Source: Amycolatopsis jejuensis (GTDB lineage: Bacteria > Actinomycetota > Actinomycetes > Mycobacteriales > Pseudonocardiaceae). From it: a stretch of 64,000 nt of DNA. Each line of letters starts with the position of its first letter. The stretch's first letter is position 1. The stretch is taken from assembly GCF_000717335.1 (NCBI RefSeq), contig NZ_JNYZ01000017.1, positions 62,001 through 126,000 of the forward strand, in the 5' to 3' direction. The position numbers were made by a program, and so were the translations under genes. Positions 25,577 to 35,039 of the stretch are shown piece by piece. Under the pieces are notes generated by a model. The model worked only from the letters and a program-made list of their open reading frames with translations. It was not told the DNA's origin and searched no databases.

Positions 25577-26572
25577 ATGGGGTTCAGGCTAGCGCTGGTC
25601 ACCGCCGTGGTTGCGGTGTTGCTCACCGGGTGTACGCAACGGGTTCCGGGCGTTGCGTCGCCGGTGCCGGGGCAAGGGCCGGTCACGCAGGTCGTCGATC
25701 CGTGCACGTTGCTCGATGCGCGGCAGCTCGACGCGCTCGGGTACAAAGGCAAGGGCCGGCTTTCGCCTGCCAGCAAAGCGCAACGTACGCCCGCGTTGTG
25801 TCTCTGGAGTGGGACTGACGACGAGCACACGGTGATCCTCTCCGTCGGCTGGGCCGTGGACCAGACGCTCGACAACTACCTCCAGGGCGCCGTCGTCAAG
25901 GCACCTCCGGTGAAGCTCGGTGGGCTCGACTGGACGCGGTACGGCGCATTCCTCGGCGGCAGCTGTGACCTCTACACCACGCTCGGCCCGAAGTCGTTCG
26001 CCTTCGTGAGTGTGTCCTATCCGGACGATGCGAAAGCCTGTGACCGAGCCAAACTTGCCATCCCGCAGGTCGCCGCGCATTTGCCGGGCGGGCAGCCGGC
26101 GCCGTCGATCACGCCCACCACCACGCCGCCGGGGACGCCGCCGTCCGGGCCGCTCGCCACGCTCGACGCGTGCTCGTTGCTGAAGCCGGAGCAGGCGCAG
26201 CAGCTGAAAATGGCACCGCAGGGCGAGCTTGACCATTCGAAGGTCGTCAGCCCGAACGTGACCTACTGCCTGTGGAAGGACACCGACGGCGATCGCGGGC
26301 AGAAGCCGTTCGAGGTCTGGATCGGGCCGGACGTGCCGATGAAACGCTGGCCCGGCATGTCGGTCGCGCCCGTCGAGCAGATCGACGTCGGCGGCCGGAA
26401 GTGGGCGCTGTTCCCCAACTTCAACGATTCCGGCGTGAACTGTGCGGCCGGGCTCGCGGTGACGGAAACGTCGTCGATCCAGATCGTGACCGGGCAGCTC
26501 GACAATCCCGATCAGGCGTGCGCCGCGATCAAGGCCGGAATCCCGCTGGTGACCGGGAATCTGCCGAGCTAG
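25577..26572 (+). CDS. DUF3558 lipoprotein with two tandem domains
   Basis: 331 residues. The signal peptide ends in the lipobox VLLTGCTQ (Cys at about 19), giving a membrane-anchored extracytoplasmic protein. Two copies of a DUF3558-like domain follow: the first begins DPCTLLDARQLDALG and contains TPALCLWSG; the second, after a Pro/Thr linker, begins DACSLLKPEQAQQLK and contains VTYCLWKDTDGD. Paired cysteines in each copy probably form disulfides. The family is common in actinobacterial envelopes with no known activity. The stop overlaps the convergent oxidase gene by four bases (CTAG). Confidence 0.9.
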   Translation: MGFRLALVTAVVAVLLTGCTQRVPGVASPVPGQGPVTQVVDPCTLLDARQLDALGYKGKGRLSPASKAQRTPALCLWSGTDDEHTVILSVGWAVDQTLDNYLQGAVVKAPPVKLGGLDWTRYGAFLGGSCDLYTTLGPKSFAFVSVSYPDDAKACDRAKLAIPQVAAHLPGGQPAPSITPTTTPPGTPPSGPLATLDACSLLKPEQAQQLKMAPQGELDHSKVVSPNVTYCLWKDTDGDRGQKPFEVWIGPDVPMKRWPGMSVAPVEQIDVGGRKWALFPNFNDSGVNCAAGLAVTETSSIQIVTGQLDNPDQACAAIKAGIPLVTGNLPS

Positions 26573-27753
26573 GCGGATACCTGGTCGGCGATGTGCTTCG
26601 CGATTTCCAACGCACTCGTCGCCGCCGGGCTCGGTGCATTGAGCACGTGTACCTGGTCCTTTGTGGACTCGATGAGGAAATCGTCCACCAGCGACCCGTC
26701 CGGCCGCAGCGCCTGCGCCCGGACACCCGAGCCGTGCCGCACGATGTCGTCCTCGGTCACCGCGGGTACCAGCTCGGCGAGGCTCGCCGCGAAGCGCTTC
26801 TTCGAGAACGACCGCAGCACCTCCTCGAGCCCGGTCGGGTACGCGTACTTCCGCGCCAGCCGCCAGGTCCCGGAGAAACGGGCGACGTCCGCGATGTCCT
26901 TCACCGACACGTCGGCCCAGCGGTAACCCTCGCGGCGCAACGCCAGCACGGCGTTCGGACCCGCGTGCACGCTGCCGTCGAGCATCCGCGTGAGGTGTAC
27001 GCCGAGGAAGGGCAGCGTCGGGTCCGGCACCGGGTAGATCAGGCCGCGGACGAGGTCGCGGCGTTCGGGCTTGAGCTCGTAGTACTCGCCGCGGAACGGC
27101 ACGATGCGCGCGCTCGGCGTGACCCCGGCCAGCTTCGCGACCCGGTCGGCGTGCAGCCCGGCGCAGTTCACCAGCGCGTCCGCCCGAAGCACCTCGGACC
27201 CGGTGGCCACCTCGACCCCGCCGCCGCGGGCCGCGCGGATGCCGCGCACCGCGGTGCCGAGCCGCAGGTCGGCGTCGGCCTCGTCGAGCAGCCGGACGAG
27301 CGCCGCACACACCGCGGGGAAGTCGATGATCCCGGTGGACTCGACGCGCAGCGCCGCGACACAGGCCACCTCGGGCTCGTACTCGCGGGCCTCCGCGGGC
27401 GTGATGCGCTTGGCCGGTACGCCGTTGGCCTCGGCCCGGTCGGCCAGCGTGTCCAGCGCCGGGACCTGCTCCTCGCGGGTGGCCACCACGAGCTTGCCGC
27501 ACACGTCCACCGGGACGCCGTACTGCCGGGCGAAATCCACAATGGACCGGTTGCCCGCCACCGACATCCGCGCCTTGAACGAGCCCGGTTTGTAGTACAG
27601 GCCGGCATGCACGACGTTCGAGTTGTGTCCCGTCTGGTGCACTGCCCAGCGGTCCTCTTTCTCGAGCACCGTGACGTCCTGACCACGCTGGGACAGCTCC
27701 CACGCGACCGACAGCCCGACGATTCCCCCACCGATCACCACGACGTTCGCCAC
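26569..27753 (-). CDS. lhgO: L-2-hydroxyglutarate oxidase family flavoprotein
   Basis: 394 residues from GTG 27753. The N-terminus MANVVVIGGGIVGLSVAWEL is an FAD-binding Rossmann motif (G8-G-G-I-V-G). Later features are GHNSNVVHAGLYYKPGSFKA, VNCAGLHADRVAKL and a C-terminal NAPSPAATSALEIAKHIADQ, all typical of LhgO. The enzyme oxidises L-2-hydroxyglutarate, a side product of malate dehydrogenase and other enzymes, to 2-oxoglutarate and passes electrons to quinone. The same frame stays open well upstream, but that segment is antisense to the SARP-type gene's end and was excluded. It is downstream of the large regulator on the same strand with a 61-base gap. Confidence 0.93.
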   Translation of the reverse strand: MANVVVIGGGIVGLSVAWELSQRGQDVTVLEKEDRWAVHQTGHNSNVVHAGLYYKPGSFKARMSVAGNRSIVDFARQYGVPVDVCGKLVVATREEQVPALDTLADRAEANGVPAKRITPAEAREYEPEVACVAALRVESTGIIDFPAVCAALVRLLDEADADLRLGTAVRGIRAARGGGVEVATGSEVLRADALVNCAGLHADRVAKLAGVTPSARIVPFRGEYYELKPERRDLVRGLIYPVPDPTLPFLGVHLTRMLDGSVHAGPNAVLALRREGYRWADVSVKDIADVARFSGTWRLARKYAYPTGLEEVLRSFSKKRFAASLAELVPAVTEDDIVRHGSGVRAQALRPDGSLVDDFLIESTKDQVHVLNAPSPAATSALEIAKHIADQVSA

Positions 27754-27814
27754 GGCAGGGAAGGCTACGCGCTCCGGTGGCCTGCTTCCTACCCCCCGAC
27801 GGCGTGGCAGCGGT

Positions 27815-30800
27815 TCACCGGACCGGGGACAATCCGGCCAACGCCAGCCGCTCGGCGGGTCCGAGCTGCTGTCCGGCAGCGTGTGCGGCGGCGAACGTGT
27901 CCTCGCCGAGTGCCTCCCGGGCGACCACGGTGACCTGCGCGACATCCGGCTGTCCTGGGATCGCTGTCCCACGTACTGCGACGGCGGCTCCGAGCAAGGC
28001 CGCGGCGTCAGCGAACCGGCCCTCCTCGGCGCAGACCCCGGCGACGCCTTCGAGCGCGGTGGCCAGCGAGCCGTGGTCGTGCCACCGGTGCGCCGTCTCG
28101 ACCGCCGCCTGCATCCGCTGCCGGGCTTCCTCCGGCCGGTGCTCGGCGACGGCGACCCAGCCCAGTGCAACCGACGCGGACGCTCGCGTGATGGCGGCCG
28201 AGAACGAATCCGTCGAGCTCTCCGCAAACGCTTGCTCGGCCAGTGCCCGTGCGCGTGGCAGGTCACCGGCGCGACGGGCGAGGCCGGAGAGCCCGAGGTG
28301 CCCGCTGGCGCGCGTCTCGGGCATACCGGTGCGGCGCGCCAGTTCGACGGTCTGCTCGTAGTCCGCGCGGGCGCCGTCGAGGTCTCCGCGCAAGGCACGG
28401 CTGTCGCCGCGGCGGCACAGCAGGTCGGCGTAGTCGTCGGTGGCGCCGAGCAACTGCATGAGCGTCATGGACTCGGTCATGGTTTCGAGCGCCTCGTCGT
28501 GGCGGCCGCGTAGCACCAGCAGCTGCGACAGATTGTCCAGCGCCATCGACAATCCCCAGCGTTCGCCGAGCGCGCGGTACCTCGCCGCGCCTTCCCGCAG
28601 GCCGCGTTCGGCGTCGTCCAGCTCACCGCCGAGCATTGCGCGCAGGCCGTCGCCCATCGGGATGAGCGCGTTGAGCCACGGATCGGGATGCTCCGCAAGG
28701 AGGGACTGCGCGAGCCGGGCGTCGCCCTCCTCCGGCGGTCCGAGCACCACGCCGGACAACATCAGCACCATCGGGTGTTCCGGCGACCAGCCCCGGTCCA
28801 CGAGGTACTGCTCCGCGGCCGACCGGTATGCCGCCGTCTCGTCGTCCTCTGGCGCGCCGGCCATCGCGGTCAGCAGGCACATGAGAAATTGCTCAAGACA
28901 GCCCGGTGGCGCGGTTTCGCAGTGCCGGACCACTTCTCGCGACAGCACGGCTCCTTCGTAACGCCGGCCGCGTAGCCACCAATACATCACCAGGGAAGCC
29001 GTGATCCGCACGGCCGTCGGAGAATCCGCGGTCGCCGACCAGCGGAGTGCGGCGACCAGGTTGTCGTATTCGGCGTCCAGTTTCTGCAGCCAGTCCAGCT
29101 GTTCCGCGGTACGGAGTTTCGGGTCGGCTTCCTCGGCCAGGCGCAGGAACGCTTGCGCATGCGCGTTCCGGAGCTGCTCGGTCTCGCCCGCGCCGTCGAG
29201 TTTCTCCGCACAGAACGCGCGAATGGTCTCCAGCATGCGAAAGCGCCCGCCGGACGATTCCACCAGCGATTTGTCCGCGAGTTCCGGCAGCAGGTCGACC
29301 GGGGCGTCGCACACCTCCTCGGCGTACGCGAGCGTTGCGCCGCCGCGAAAGACGGTGAGCCGGCGTGCGAGACGACGTTCGTCGTCGTCGAGAAGGTCCC
29401 AGCTCCACTCGACGACCCCGCGCAACGACCGATGCCGGGCATCTGCGGTACGGCTACCGCGGGCCAGGAGCCGGAACCGATCGTCGAGTCGCGCGGCGAT
29501 GTCGGCGATCGGCAGCGTGCGGACGCGGGCCGCGGCGAGTTCCAGCGCGAGCGGCAGACCGTCGAGGGCAGTGCAGATCCGCACGATGTCCGCTGTTGTC
29601 TCGTCGGTCATCCGGAACGCCGGGTCGCTCGCGCGGGCGCGGTCGAGGAAGAGCCGGACCGCCGGGTAGGTTCCGGCGTCCCGAGTACCGCTGGGTGGCA
29701 CGGCAAGACGGGGTACCGGCGCGAGCTGTTCGCCGGTGATCCCGAGGGGCTCCCGGCTGGTCGCCAGCACCCGCAGACCGGGACACGCGGGTAGCAGCCG
29801 TGCGACCAACTGCGCCGCCGCTGCCACGACGTGTTCGCAATTGTCCAGTACCAGCAACGTCTTCTGGTCCCGCAAGGCCGACACGAGCCGCTCCGCCGGG
29901 TCCTGCCGACCTGGCCCGCGCAACGCCGTTTCGCGCAGGCCGAGCGCGGTGAGGACGGCTTGCGGAACGTCGTCGGCGACGTGCGGAGCCAGCTCCGCGA
30001 ACACGCACGGACCCGCGTTCGCCGCAGCTTCCACGGCCAGCCGCGTCTTCCCGGTACCGCCGGGGCCGAGCAGCGTGACGAGCCGGGCGTGCTGCAGGAG
30101 ATCCGCGACCTGGCGGAGCTCGCGGTCGCGGCCGACGAAACTGGTGAGCTGCGCGGGTAACGGCATCGCGGCATTGGCGGGTTCGTCGCGGAGGGCGGCC
30201 AGGTGGGCCTCGGTGAGGTCTGGACCAGGGTCGGCGCCGAGCTCGTCGGCGAGGGTGCGGCGGGCGTCCTCGAAGGCAGTGAGGGCCTCGGCGGTCCGGC
30301 CGACTGCGTGTAGCGCCCGCACGAGCTGTGCGTGCGGCCGTTCGCGGACCGGATGGTCGGCGATGGCGGCCCGCAGCTCGTCGAGGACGTCGGCGGCGCG
30401 GCCGAGGGAGATCTCGGCGTCGACCCGGTCGGCGGCGGCTTCGGCCCGCAGCTCGTCCAGCCGCGTGGCCTGCGTGGCCGCAGCCGGGCCACGCCACAAC
30501 GCCAGCGCTTCGCCGAGCAGATCGCTCGCCCGCGTCGGGTCGCCCGCGGCCAGTTCACGACGGCCCGCAGCGGCCAGCCGCTCGAACCGATGCATGTCCA
30601 CTTCGTCCGGTTCAACCCGGAGGCAGTACCCCGCGGAGGTGAGTTCGATCGGCAGTTTCAGCGCACTGCGCAGCCGCGAGACCTGCGATTGCAGTGCGTT
30701 CGCCGCCCCTTCCGGCGGGTCCTCGCCGTAGAGGCCGTCGATGAGCCGCTCGGGCGAGACGAACCGCCCGGCGTCCGCCGCGAGCAGGGCGAGCAGTGCT

Positions 30801-30880
30801 CGGCCGCGTGGTCCGCCCACGGCAACCGGCCCACCTGCGCCGTCCCACGCCACGACGGCCCCCAGCACCCCGATCCGCAT
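27815..30880 (-). CDS. SARP-STAND transcriptional regulator (AfsR-like)
   Basis: 1021 residues. Residues 1-90 form an OmpR-type winged helix, 95-235 the bacterial transcriptional activation domain (BTAD), about 245-520 a STAND/NB-ARC ATPase with Walker A GPGGTGKTRL (272-279) and Walker B LLVLDNCEHV, and the rest TPR-like helices, for example LGLSGLARRAGDLPRARALA. AfsR-type proteins activate secondary-metabolite or glycan clusters in response to phosphorylation or ligand binding. The gene is divergent from the aminotransferase that opens the glycan island (132-base gap), so it is a candidate regulator of that island. The target is not proven; no direct-repeat SARP box was recognised. Confidence 0.93.
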   Translation of the reverse strand: MRIGVLGAVVAWDGAGGPVAVGGPRGRALLALLAADAGRFVSPERLIDGLYGEDPPEGAANALQSQVSRLRSALKLPIELTSAGYCLRVEPDEVDMHRFERLAAAGRRELAAGDPTRASDLLGEALALWRGPAAATQATRLDELRAEAAADRVDAEISLGRAADVLDELRAAIADHPVRERPHAQLVRALHAVGRTAEALTAFEDARRTLADELGADPGPDLTEAHLAALRDEPANAAMPLPAQLTSFVGRDRELRQVADLLQHARLVTLLGPGGTGKTRLAVEAAANAGPCVFAELAPHVADDVPQAVLTALGLRETALRGPGRQDPAERLVSALRDQKTLLVLDNCEHVVAAAAQLVARLLPACPGLRVLATSREPLGITGEQLAPVPRLAVPPSGTRDAGTYPAVRLFLDRARASDPAFRMTDETTADIVRICTALDGLPLALELAAARVRTLPIADIAARLDDRFRLLARGSRTADARHRSLRGVVEWSWDLLDDDERRLARRLTVFRGGATLAYAEEVCDAPVDLLPELADKSLVESSGGRFRMLETIRAFCAEKLDGAGETEQLRNAHAQAFLRLAEEADPKLRTAEQLDWLQKLDAEYDNLVAALRWSATADSPTAVRITASLVMYWWLRGRRYEGAVLSREVVRHCETAPPGCLEQFLMCLLTAMAGAPEDDETAAYRSAAEQYLVDRGWSPEHPMVLMLSGVVLGPPEEGDARLAQSLLAEHPDPWLNALIPMGDGLRAMLGGELDDAERGLREGAARYRALGERWGLSMALDNLSQLLVLRGRHDEALETMTESMTLMQLLGATDDYADLLCRRGDSRALRGDLDGARADYEQTVELARRTGMPETRASGHLGLSGLARRAGDLPRARALAEQAFAESSTDSFSAAITRASASVALGWVAVAEHRPEEARQRMQAAVETAHRWHDHGSLATALEGVAGVCAEEGRFADAAALLGAAVAVRGTAIPGQPDVAQVTVVAREALGEDTFAAAHAAGQQLGPAERLALAGLSPVR

Positions 30881-31012
30881 GGGCAGAGCCTAGGCGCTGA
30901 TCGGCCTCCGACCGGCGGGTTCCGTCCCCGAAACCGAGGGTAAGCGCGTCTTCTCTACACTCTCGGACGACCCCGCGCAATGCGGGACTTCCCGAAGCAC
31001 AGGAGACCTACC

Positions 31013-32143
31013 GTGGGCGAACCCGTCCTGCTCGGGCGGCCGACCGTCGGCGAGGAAGAGCTGGCTGCCGTCGCCGAAGTGTTCCGTTCCGGCTGGCTGG
31101 CCGGGGCCGGTCCGGCGTGCCGCCGCTTCGAGGAGCGGTTCGCGCAGGTCACCGGCACCGCGCACGCACTGAGCACCAGCAACTGCGGCTCCGCCCTCTT
31201 CCTCGGCCTCCGGGTGCTGGGCGTGAAGCCGGGTGACGAGGTGATCGTCGGGGACTACACCTTCCCGGCCACCGGGCACGCCGTGCTGCAGGCCGGCGCC
31301 ACCCCGGTGTTCGCCGACATCCGCCCGGACCTCTTCAGCGCCGACCCGGCCGCGATCGAGGCCTTGATCACGCCGCGCACGGTCGGCATCCTCGCCGTCG
31401 ACGTCGCCGGTCAGCCGGGTGACTTCGACGAGTACCGCGCCATCGCCGACAAGCACGGCCTCTGGCTGTTCGAGGACGCCGCCTGCTCCGCGGGCGCGAC
31501 GTACCGCAACCGCCCGGCAGGCAGCCTCGCCGACCTGGCCGCGTTCTCCTTCCACGGCCGCAAGGGCATCACCGCGGGCGAGGGCGGCGCGCTGGTGTCC
31601 GACCGCGAAGACCTCATCGCCCACGCCCGCAAGATCCACACGTACGGGATCGAACCGGCGATCAGCCGCGAGGGTTCCGACGCGCTGCCGATCCCGTCGT
31701 TCCACGAGCTGGGCTGGAACTTTCGGCTGTCGGACATCCAGGCCGCGATCATGGGCGTCCAGCTCGACCGGCTGCCCGACCTGCTCGCCGCCCGCCGCTC
31801 GGTGGCCAAGCGCTACCACGAAGCGTTCGAGGACGTCGACGCGCTCACCGTGCCGGTCGAGGCACCCGATCGCGAGCACCCGTGGCAGGCGTACCTGCTC
31901 ACGGTGGCTCCGGAGATCAGCCGTGACGCGCTGGCGCTGCGCATCCGTGAGCAGGGCGTGCAGTGCAACTTCGGCACGTACGCCTCCCACCTGCAACCGG
32001 TGTACGGCGAGCAGCAGCCGCTGCCGGTGTCCGCTGACGCGTTCCGCCGCCAGCTGGCGATCCCGATGCACGCCGAACTCACCGACAGCGAAGTCGAGCG
32101 CGTGGTCACCACCGTGCGCGAAGCCCTCCGTACCGTTTCCTGA
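31013..32143 (+). CDS. DegT/DnrJ/EryC1/StrS sugar aminotransferase (first copy)
   Basis: 376 residues. GTG 31013 is chosen because AGGAG lies eight bases upstream; the earlier ATG at 30980 has no ribosome site. A fold-type I PLP enzyme: the PLP lysine is K184 in SFHGRKGITAGEGG, with EDAACSAGATY and STSNCGSALFLGLRVLG for cofactor binding. It aminates a keto-sugar nucleotide using glutamate. It opens an operon with a sugar epimerase, glycosyltransferase and hexapeptide acyltransferase, consistent with an amino-sugar residue in a surface glycan. The substrate is not determined. Confidence 0.93.
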   Translation: MGEPVLLGRPTVGEEELAAVAEVFRSGWLAGAGPACRRFEERFAQVTGTAHALSTSNCGSALFLGLRVLGVKPGDEVIVGDYTFPATGHAVLQAGATPVFADIRPDLFSADPAAIEALITPRTVGILAVDVAGQPGDFDEYRAIADKHGLWLFEDAACSAGATYRNRPAGSLADLAAFSFHGRKGITAGEGGALVSDREDLIAHARKIHTYGIEPAISREGSDALPIPSFHELGWNFRLSDIQAAIMGVQLDRLPDLLAARRSVAKRYHEAFEDVDALTVPVEAPDREHPWQAYLLTVAPEISRDALALRIREQGVQCNFGTYASHLQPVYGEQQPLPVSADAFRRQLAIPMHAELTDSEVERVVTTVREALRTVS

Positions 32144-32167
32144 CCGCCGTACCTTTCGAGGAGAACA

Positions 32168-33097
32168 ATGTCCGAGAAGAAAGTCTTCTTCACCGGCGCC
32201 GGCGGGTTCATCGCCGCGCACGTGATCCCGCTGCTGCTCGAAGGCGGCTACACGGTGCGGATCTTCGACAACATGACCCGCGGCGACCGCGCGCGTGTCA
32301 ACGAGTTCGTCGCCACCGGCAAGGTCGAGCTGGTCGAGCAGGACGTCCGGTACGGCGGTGCGGTGCGTGAGGCCATTCGCGGCTGCACGCACGTCATCCA
32401 CTTCGCCACGGTGTCGATCAACAAGTCGATCGCCGACCCGGCCGAGTCGATCGACATCAACATGGTCGGCAACCACAACGTCTTCGCGGCCGCGGCCGAC
32501 GAGGGCGTGCAGCGGCTGGTGTTCGCGTCCAGCGCGTCGGTGTACGGCGAGCCGGAAAAGCTGCCGATGCACGAGGACGACAAGCTCACCCCGCTCACGC
32601 CGTACTGCATCTCGAAGCGCGCGGGCGAGGACCTGCTCGGCTTCTACGAGCGGCAGAAGGGCCTGTCCTGGAACGCGTTGCGGTTCTTCAACGTGTACGG
32701 GCCCGGCCAGAAGATCGAGGCGTACTACACCTCGGTGATCAACCACTTCATCCAGCGCCTGCGCGCCGGTCAGCCGCCGGTGATCGACGGCCGCGGCGAC
32801 CAGTCGATGGACTTCGTGCACGTGCACGACCTCGCGCGGGGCGTCGTCGCCGCGCTGGAGTCGGAGCAGGCGAACCTGCCGATCAACATCGGCACCGGGG
32901 TCGACACGTCGATCGCGACGCTGGCGAAGATCCTGATCGAGGCGGTCGGCGTCGACGTCGAACCGGTGTTCAACGAGCGCGAGGTCCTGGTTTCCCGCCG
33001 GGCCGCGGACATCACCCGGGCCCGCGAGGTGCTGGGCTGGGAACCGCGGATCACGGTAGAGGAAGGCATGCGGGCGCTCGTACGGGATTCTGCGTGA
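32168..33097 (+). CDS. NAD-dependent sugar-nucleotide epimerase/dehydratase
   Basis: 309 residues of the extended short-chain dehydrogenase family. The NAD-binding loop is FFTGAGGFIAAHVIP, a variant of GGAGFIG. The catalytic residues are SASVYGEP (Ser) and PYCISKRAGE (Tyr-x3-Lys), with FNVYGPGQKI and MDFVHVHDLARG further on. It acts on a UDP- or dTDP-sugar as 4-epimerase or dehydratase. The ATG is preceded by GAGGAG. It comes 24 bases after the aminotransferase and 25 before the glycosyltransferase, so the four genes form one transcription unit. Which sugar is modified is unknown. Confidence 0.93.
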   Translation: MSEKKVFFTGAGGFIAAHVIPLLLEGGYTVRIFDNMTRGDRARVNEFVATGKVELVEQDVRYGGAVREAIRGCTHVIHFATVSINKSIADPAESIDINMVGNHNVFAAAADEGVQRLVFASSASVYGEPEKLPMHEDDKLTPLTPYCISKRAGEDLLGFYERQKGLSWNALRFFNVYGPGQKIEAYYTSVINHFIQRLRAGQPPVIDGRGDQSMDFVHVHDLARGVVAALESEQANLPINIGTGVDTSIATLAKILIEAVGVDVEPVFNEREVLVSRRAADITRAREVLGWEPRITVEEGMRALVRDSA

Positions 33098-33122
33098 CGA
33101 TTTCTCCGGCAAAGGAGACGGC

Positions 33123-34352
33123 ATGAGCTCGGCTGGCCCGGCAGAAGGAAAGCCCATGCGCATTGTGGTGGTGAACAACTTCTTCCCACCCCGGGTGGGC
33201 GGGAGCGCGCACATGTCCGCCTCGCTGGCTGCCGAGTACGCGGCCGCCGGGAACGAGGTGCTGGCGATCACCGCCGCGTACGGTGACGCGCCTGCCGAAG
33301 GGGAACGCGACGGTTACCGCGTCGTGCGGCTGCCTGCGACGAAGATGCCGCAGCTGGGCCTGTCGATCGATTTCGACATGACGTTCGCGTCGCTGCGGCC
33401 GGGCAACTGGCGGCGGATGTGGAAGCTGCTCAACGAGTTCAAGCCGGACGCGGTGCACCTGCACGGGCAGTTCTTCGACCTGTCCTGGATGGCCGGGATC
33501 TACGCGCGCCGCCACGGCAAGCCGGTGCTCCTCACCATCCACACGCTGCTGATCAGCGAGAACAAGCTGTACGGGCGCGTGTTCCGGATGCTCGACGCCG
33601 TGCTCGTGCGGCCGGTGCTCAAATACCTGCGCCCGCGTTACGTCATTCTCGACAAGCTCGGCGTGGATTACTGCGTGGACCGTTACGGCACGAGCGACGA
33701 CAATTCCGAGTATTTCCCGATTGCCGTCGACACCGGGCATTTCGCGAAACCGGTCGACAAGGATGTCCGCACGGAGCTGGAAATCGGGGACGCGCCGCTG
33801 ATCGTGTCGCTCGGCCACGTGATCCCGCTGCGCAACCGGCTGCCGCTGGTGGAGGCGCTGCCGGCCATTCTGGAACGGCATCCCGGAACGCGCGTGGTGA
33901 TCGTCGGCCGGGTGTATCACGACGCATTCATGCGCCGCGCCGAGGAATTGGGCGTGTCCGACGCGCTGATCGTGACCGGGGCGGTACCGAAGGCGGACGT
34001 GCCCGCGTATTTCGCGGCCGCGGACATCGTCACGCACGACCTCAACGGCGGTTGCGGAACCGCGTCGCTGGAGGCAATGCTGTCGGGTACCGCGACGATC
34101 GCGTCGGTTACCGAGGACAACTACCCGGGTATCGAACTGCGCAACGGCGAGAACATCCTTCTGGTGCGCCCCAACGATTCCGACGCGGTCGCCACCACCG
34201 TGCTGTCCCTTTTGGACGACCCGCAGCTGCGCGCGCGGATCGCCGAGCGGGAAAGCGCGATGGTACGCGGTAACTTCGGGCTCGACGTGGTGTCCGAGGA
34301 ACACCTGCGGGTGCTCACGAAACTGGTGGCGGACAACGATGTTCTTCGATGA
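33123..34352 (+). CDS. GT4-type glycosyltransferase
   Basis: 409 residues, GT-B fold. The N-terminal half has NNFFPPRVGGSAHMSASLAA, the usual acceptor-side glycine loop. The C-terminal half has SLGHVIPLRNRLPLVEALPA and the nucleotide-sugar site GGCGTASLEAMLSGTATIAS. It likely adds a sugar to a lipid-linked intermediate at the cytoplasmic side of the membrane. The ATG at 33123 has AAAGGAG at good distance; a second ATG 33 bases on, with AAGGAAAG, is an alternative start. It overlaps the next gene by 14 bases. Donor and acceptor unknown. Confidence 0.92.
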   Translation: MSSAGPAEGKPMRIVVVNNFFPPRVGGSAHMSASLAAEYAAAGNEVLAITAAYGDAPAEGERDGYRVVRLPATKMPQLGLSIDFDMTFASLRPGNWRRMWKLLNEFKPDAVHLHGQFFDLSWMAGIYARRHGKPVLLTIHTLLISENKLYGRVFRMLDAVLVRPVLKYLRPRYVILDKLGVDYCVDRYGTSDDNSEYFPIAVDTGHFAKPVDKDVRTELEIGDAPLIVSLGHVIPLRNRLPLVEALPAILERHPGTRVVIVGRVYHDAFMRRAEELGVSDALIVTGAVPKADVPAYFAAADIVTHDLNGGCGTASLEAMLSGTATIASVTEDNYPGIELRNGENILLVRPNDSDAVATTVLSLLDDPQLRARIAERESAMVRGNFGLDVVSEEHLRVLTKLVADNDVLR

Positions 34353-34956
34353 CGAGCGCAGCAACCGGCTGCGCCCGATGATCCTGAACGACCTGGTCAC
34401 GCAGTACCTGAACGATGCCGAGCGGGCCAAGTTCCACGGCCTGCCGGAATCGTGCCGGGTCCGCGAACGCGTCAAGATCGTGAGCCCGGAAAACCTCACG
34501 CTCGGCGAACACTGCTGGATCGGCGAGGGCGCGACCCTGGACGCCAGCGGCGGCCTGGAGATCGGCGAGCACACGAGCATCGGCCTGAACACGCTGGTGT
34601 TCACGCATTCGAGCTGGCTCGCGAACATGGCGCTGGAGAACCATTCGGGCAGCGATCTGATCGAACGCAAGCCGGTGAAAATCGGCAAGGGCTGCTTCAT
34701 CGGCGGCCTCGTGGTGATCATGCCGGGCGTCACAATCGGTGACTTCGCGACGGTGCAGCCGAACTCGGTCGTGGCGAAAGACGTCCCGCCGCGTTCTCTG
34801 GTGGCGGGGAACCCGGCGCGGGTGTTCCAGCGGTACGAAGAGGAGTACATCGCGGCGGAGGTCAAGCGGGTTCGGGAGGAAAACGCCCGCCGCCGCGCTT
34901 TGGCGGGCGAGGAAGCCGGATGGGGCTCCCCGGCGGGTGACTTCAGCGAGCAGTGA
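34339..34956 (+). CDS. Left-handed beta-helix (hexapeptide) acyltransferase
   Basis: 205 residues. Repeated hexapeptides (LTLGEHCWIGEGATLDASGG, IGKGCFIGGLVVIMPGVTIG, VVAKDVPPRSLVAGNPARVF) form a left-handed beta-helix, and THSSWLANMA provides the likely catalytic histidine. Members of the family O- or N-acetylate sugars with acetyl-CoA. The C-terminal 40 residues are a charged helix (EEYIAAEVKRVREENARRRA). It overlaps the glycosyltransferase gene by 14 bases, so translation is probably coupled, and it is the last gene of the first glycan operon before an inverted repeat at 34961-34998. Confidence 0.9.
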   Translation: MFFDDERSNRLRPMILNDLVTQYLNDAERAKFHGLPESCRVRERVKIVSPENLTLGEHCWIGEGATLDASGGLEIGEHTSIGLNTLVFTHSSWLANMALENHSGSDLIERKPVKIGKGCFIGGLVVIMPGVTIGDFATVQPNSVVAKDVPPRSLVAGNPARVFQRYEEEYIAAEVKRVREENARRRALAGEEAGWGSPAGDFSEQ

Positions 34957-34960
34957 GCTC

Positions 34961-34998
34961 GTTACCCAGTGTCAAGGCTGGCGGCCGCGCTGGGTAAC
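34961..34998. terminator. Inverted repeat after the first glycan operon
   Basis: GTTACCCAG (34961-34969) and CTGGGTAAC (34990-34998) are perfectly complementary around a 20-base loop that is itself rich in GC. It begins four bases after the stop of the acyltransferase and ends 41 bases before the Uma2 start. It could terminate the operon or act as an operator for the Uma2 gene. Confidence 0.5.
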
Positions 34999-35039
34999 AT
35001 GAGACACTATTGCCAGTCACTGACGGTGAAGGAGATCTC

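Noticed and set aside
35010..35039. Upstream start for the Uma2 protein
   Set aside because: The ATG at 35040 has the strong ribosome site GAAGGAG; the upstream codon lacks one.
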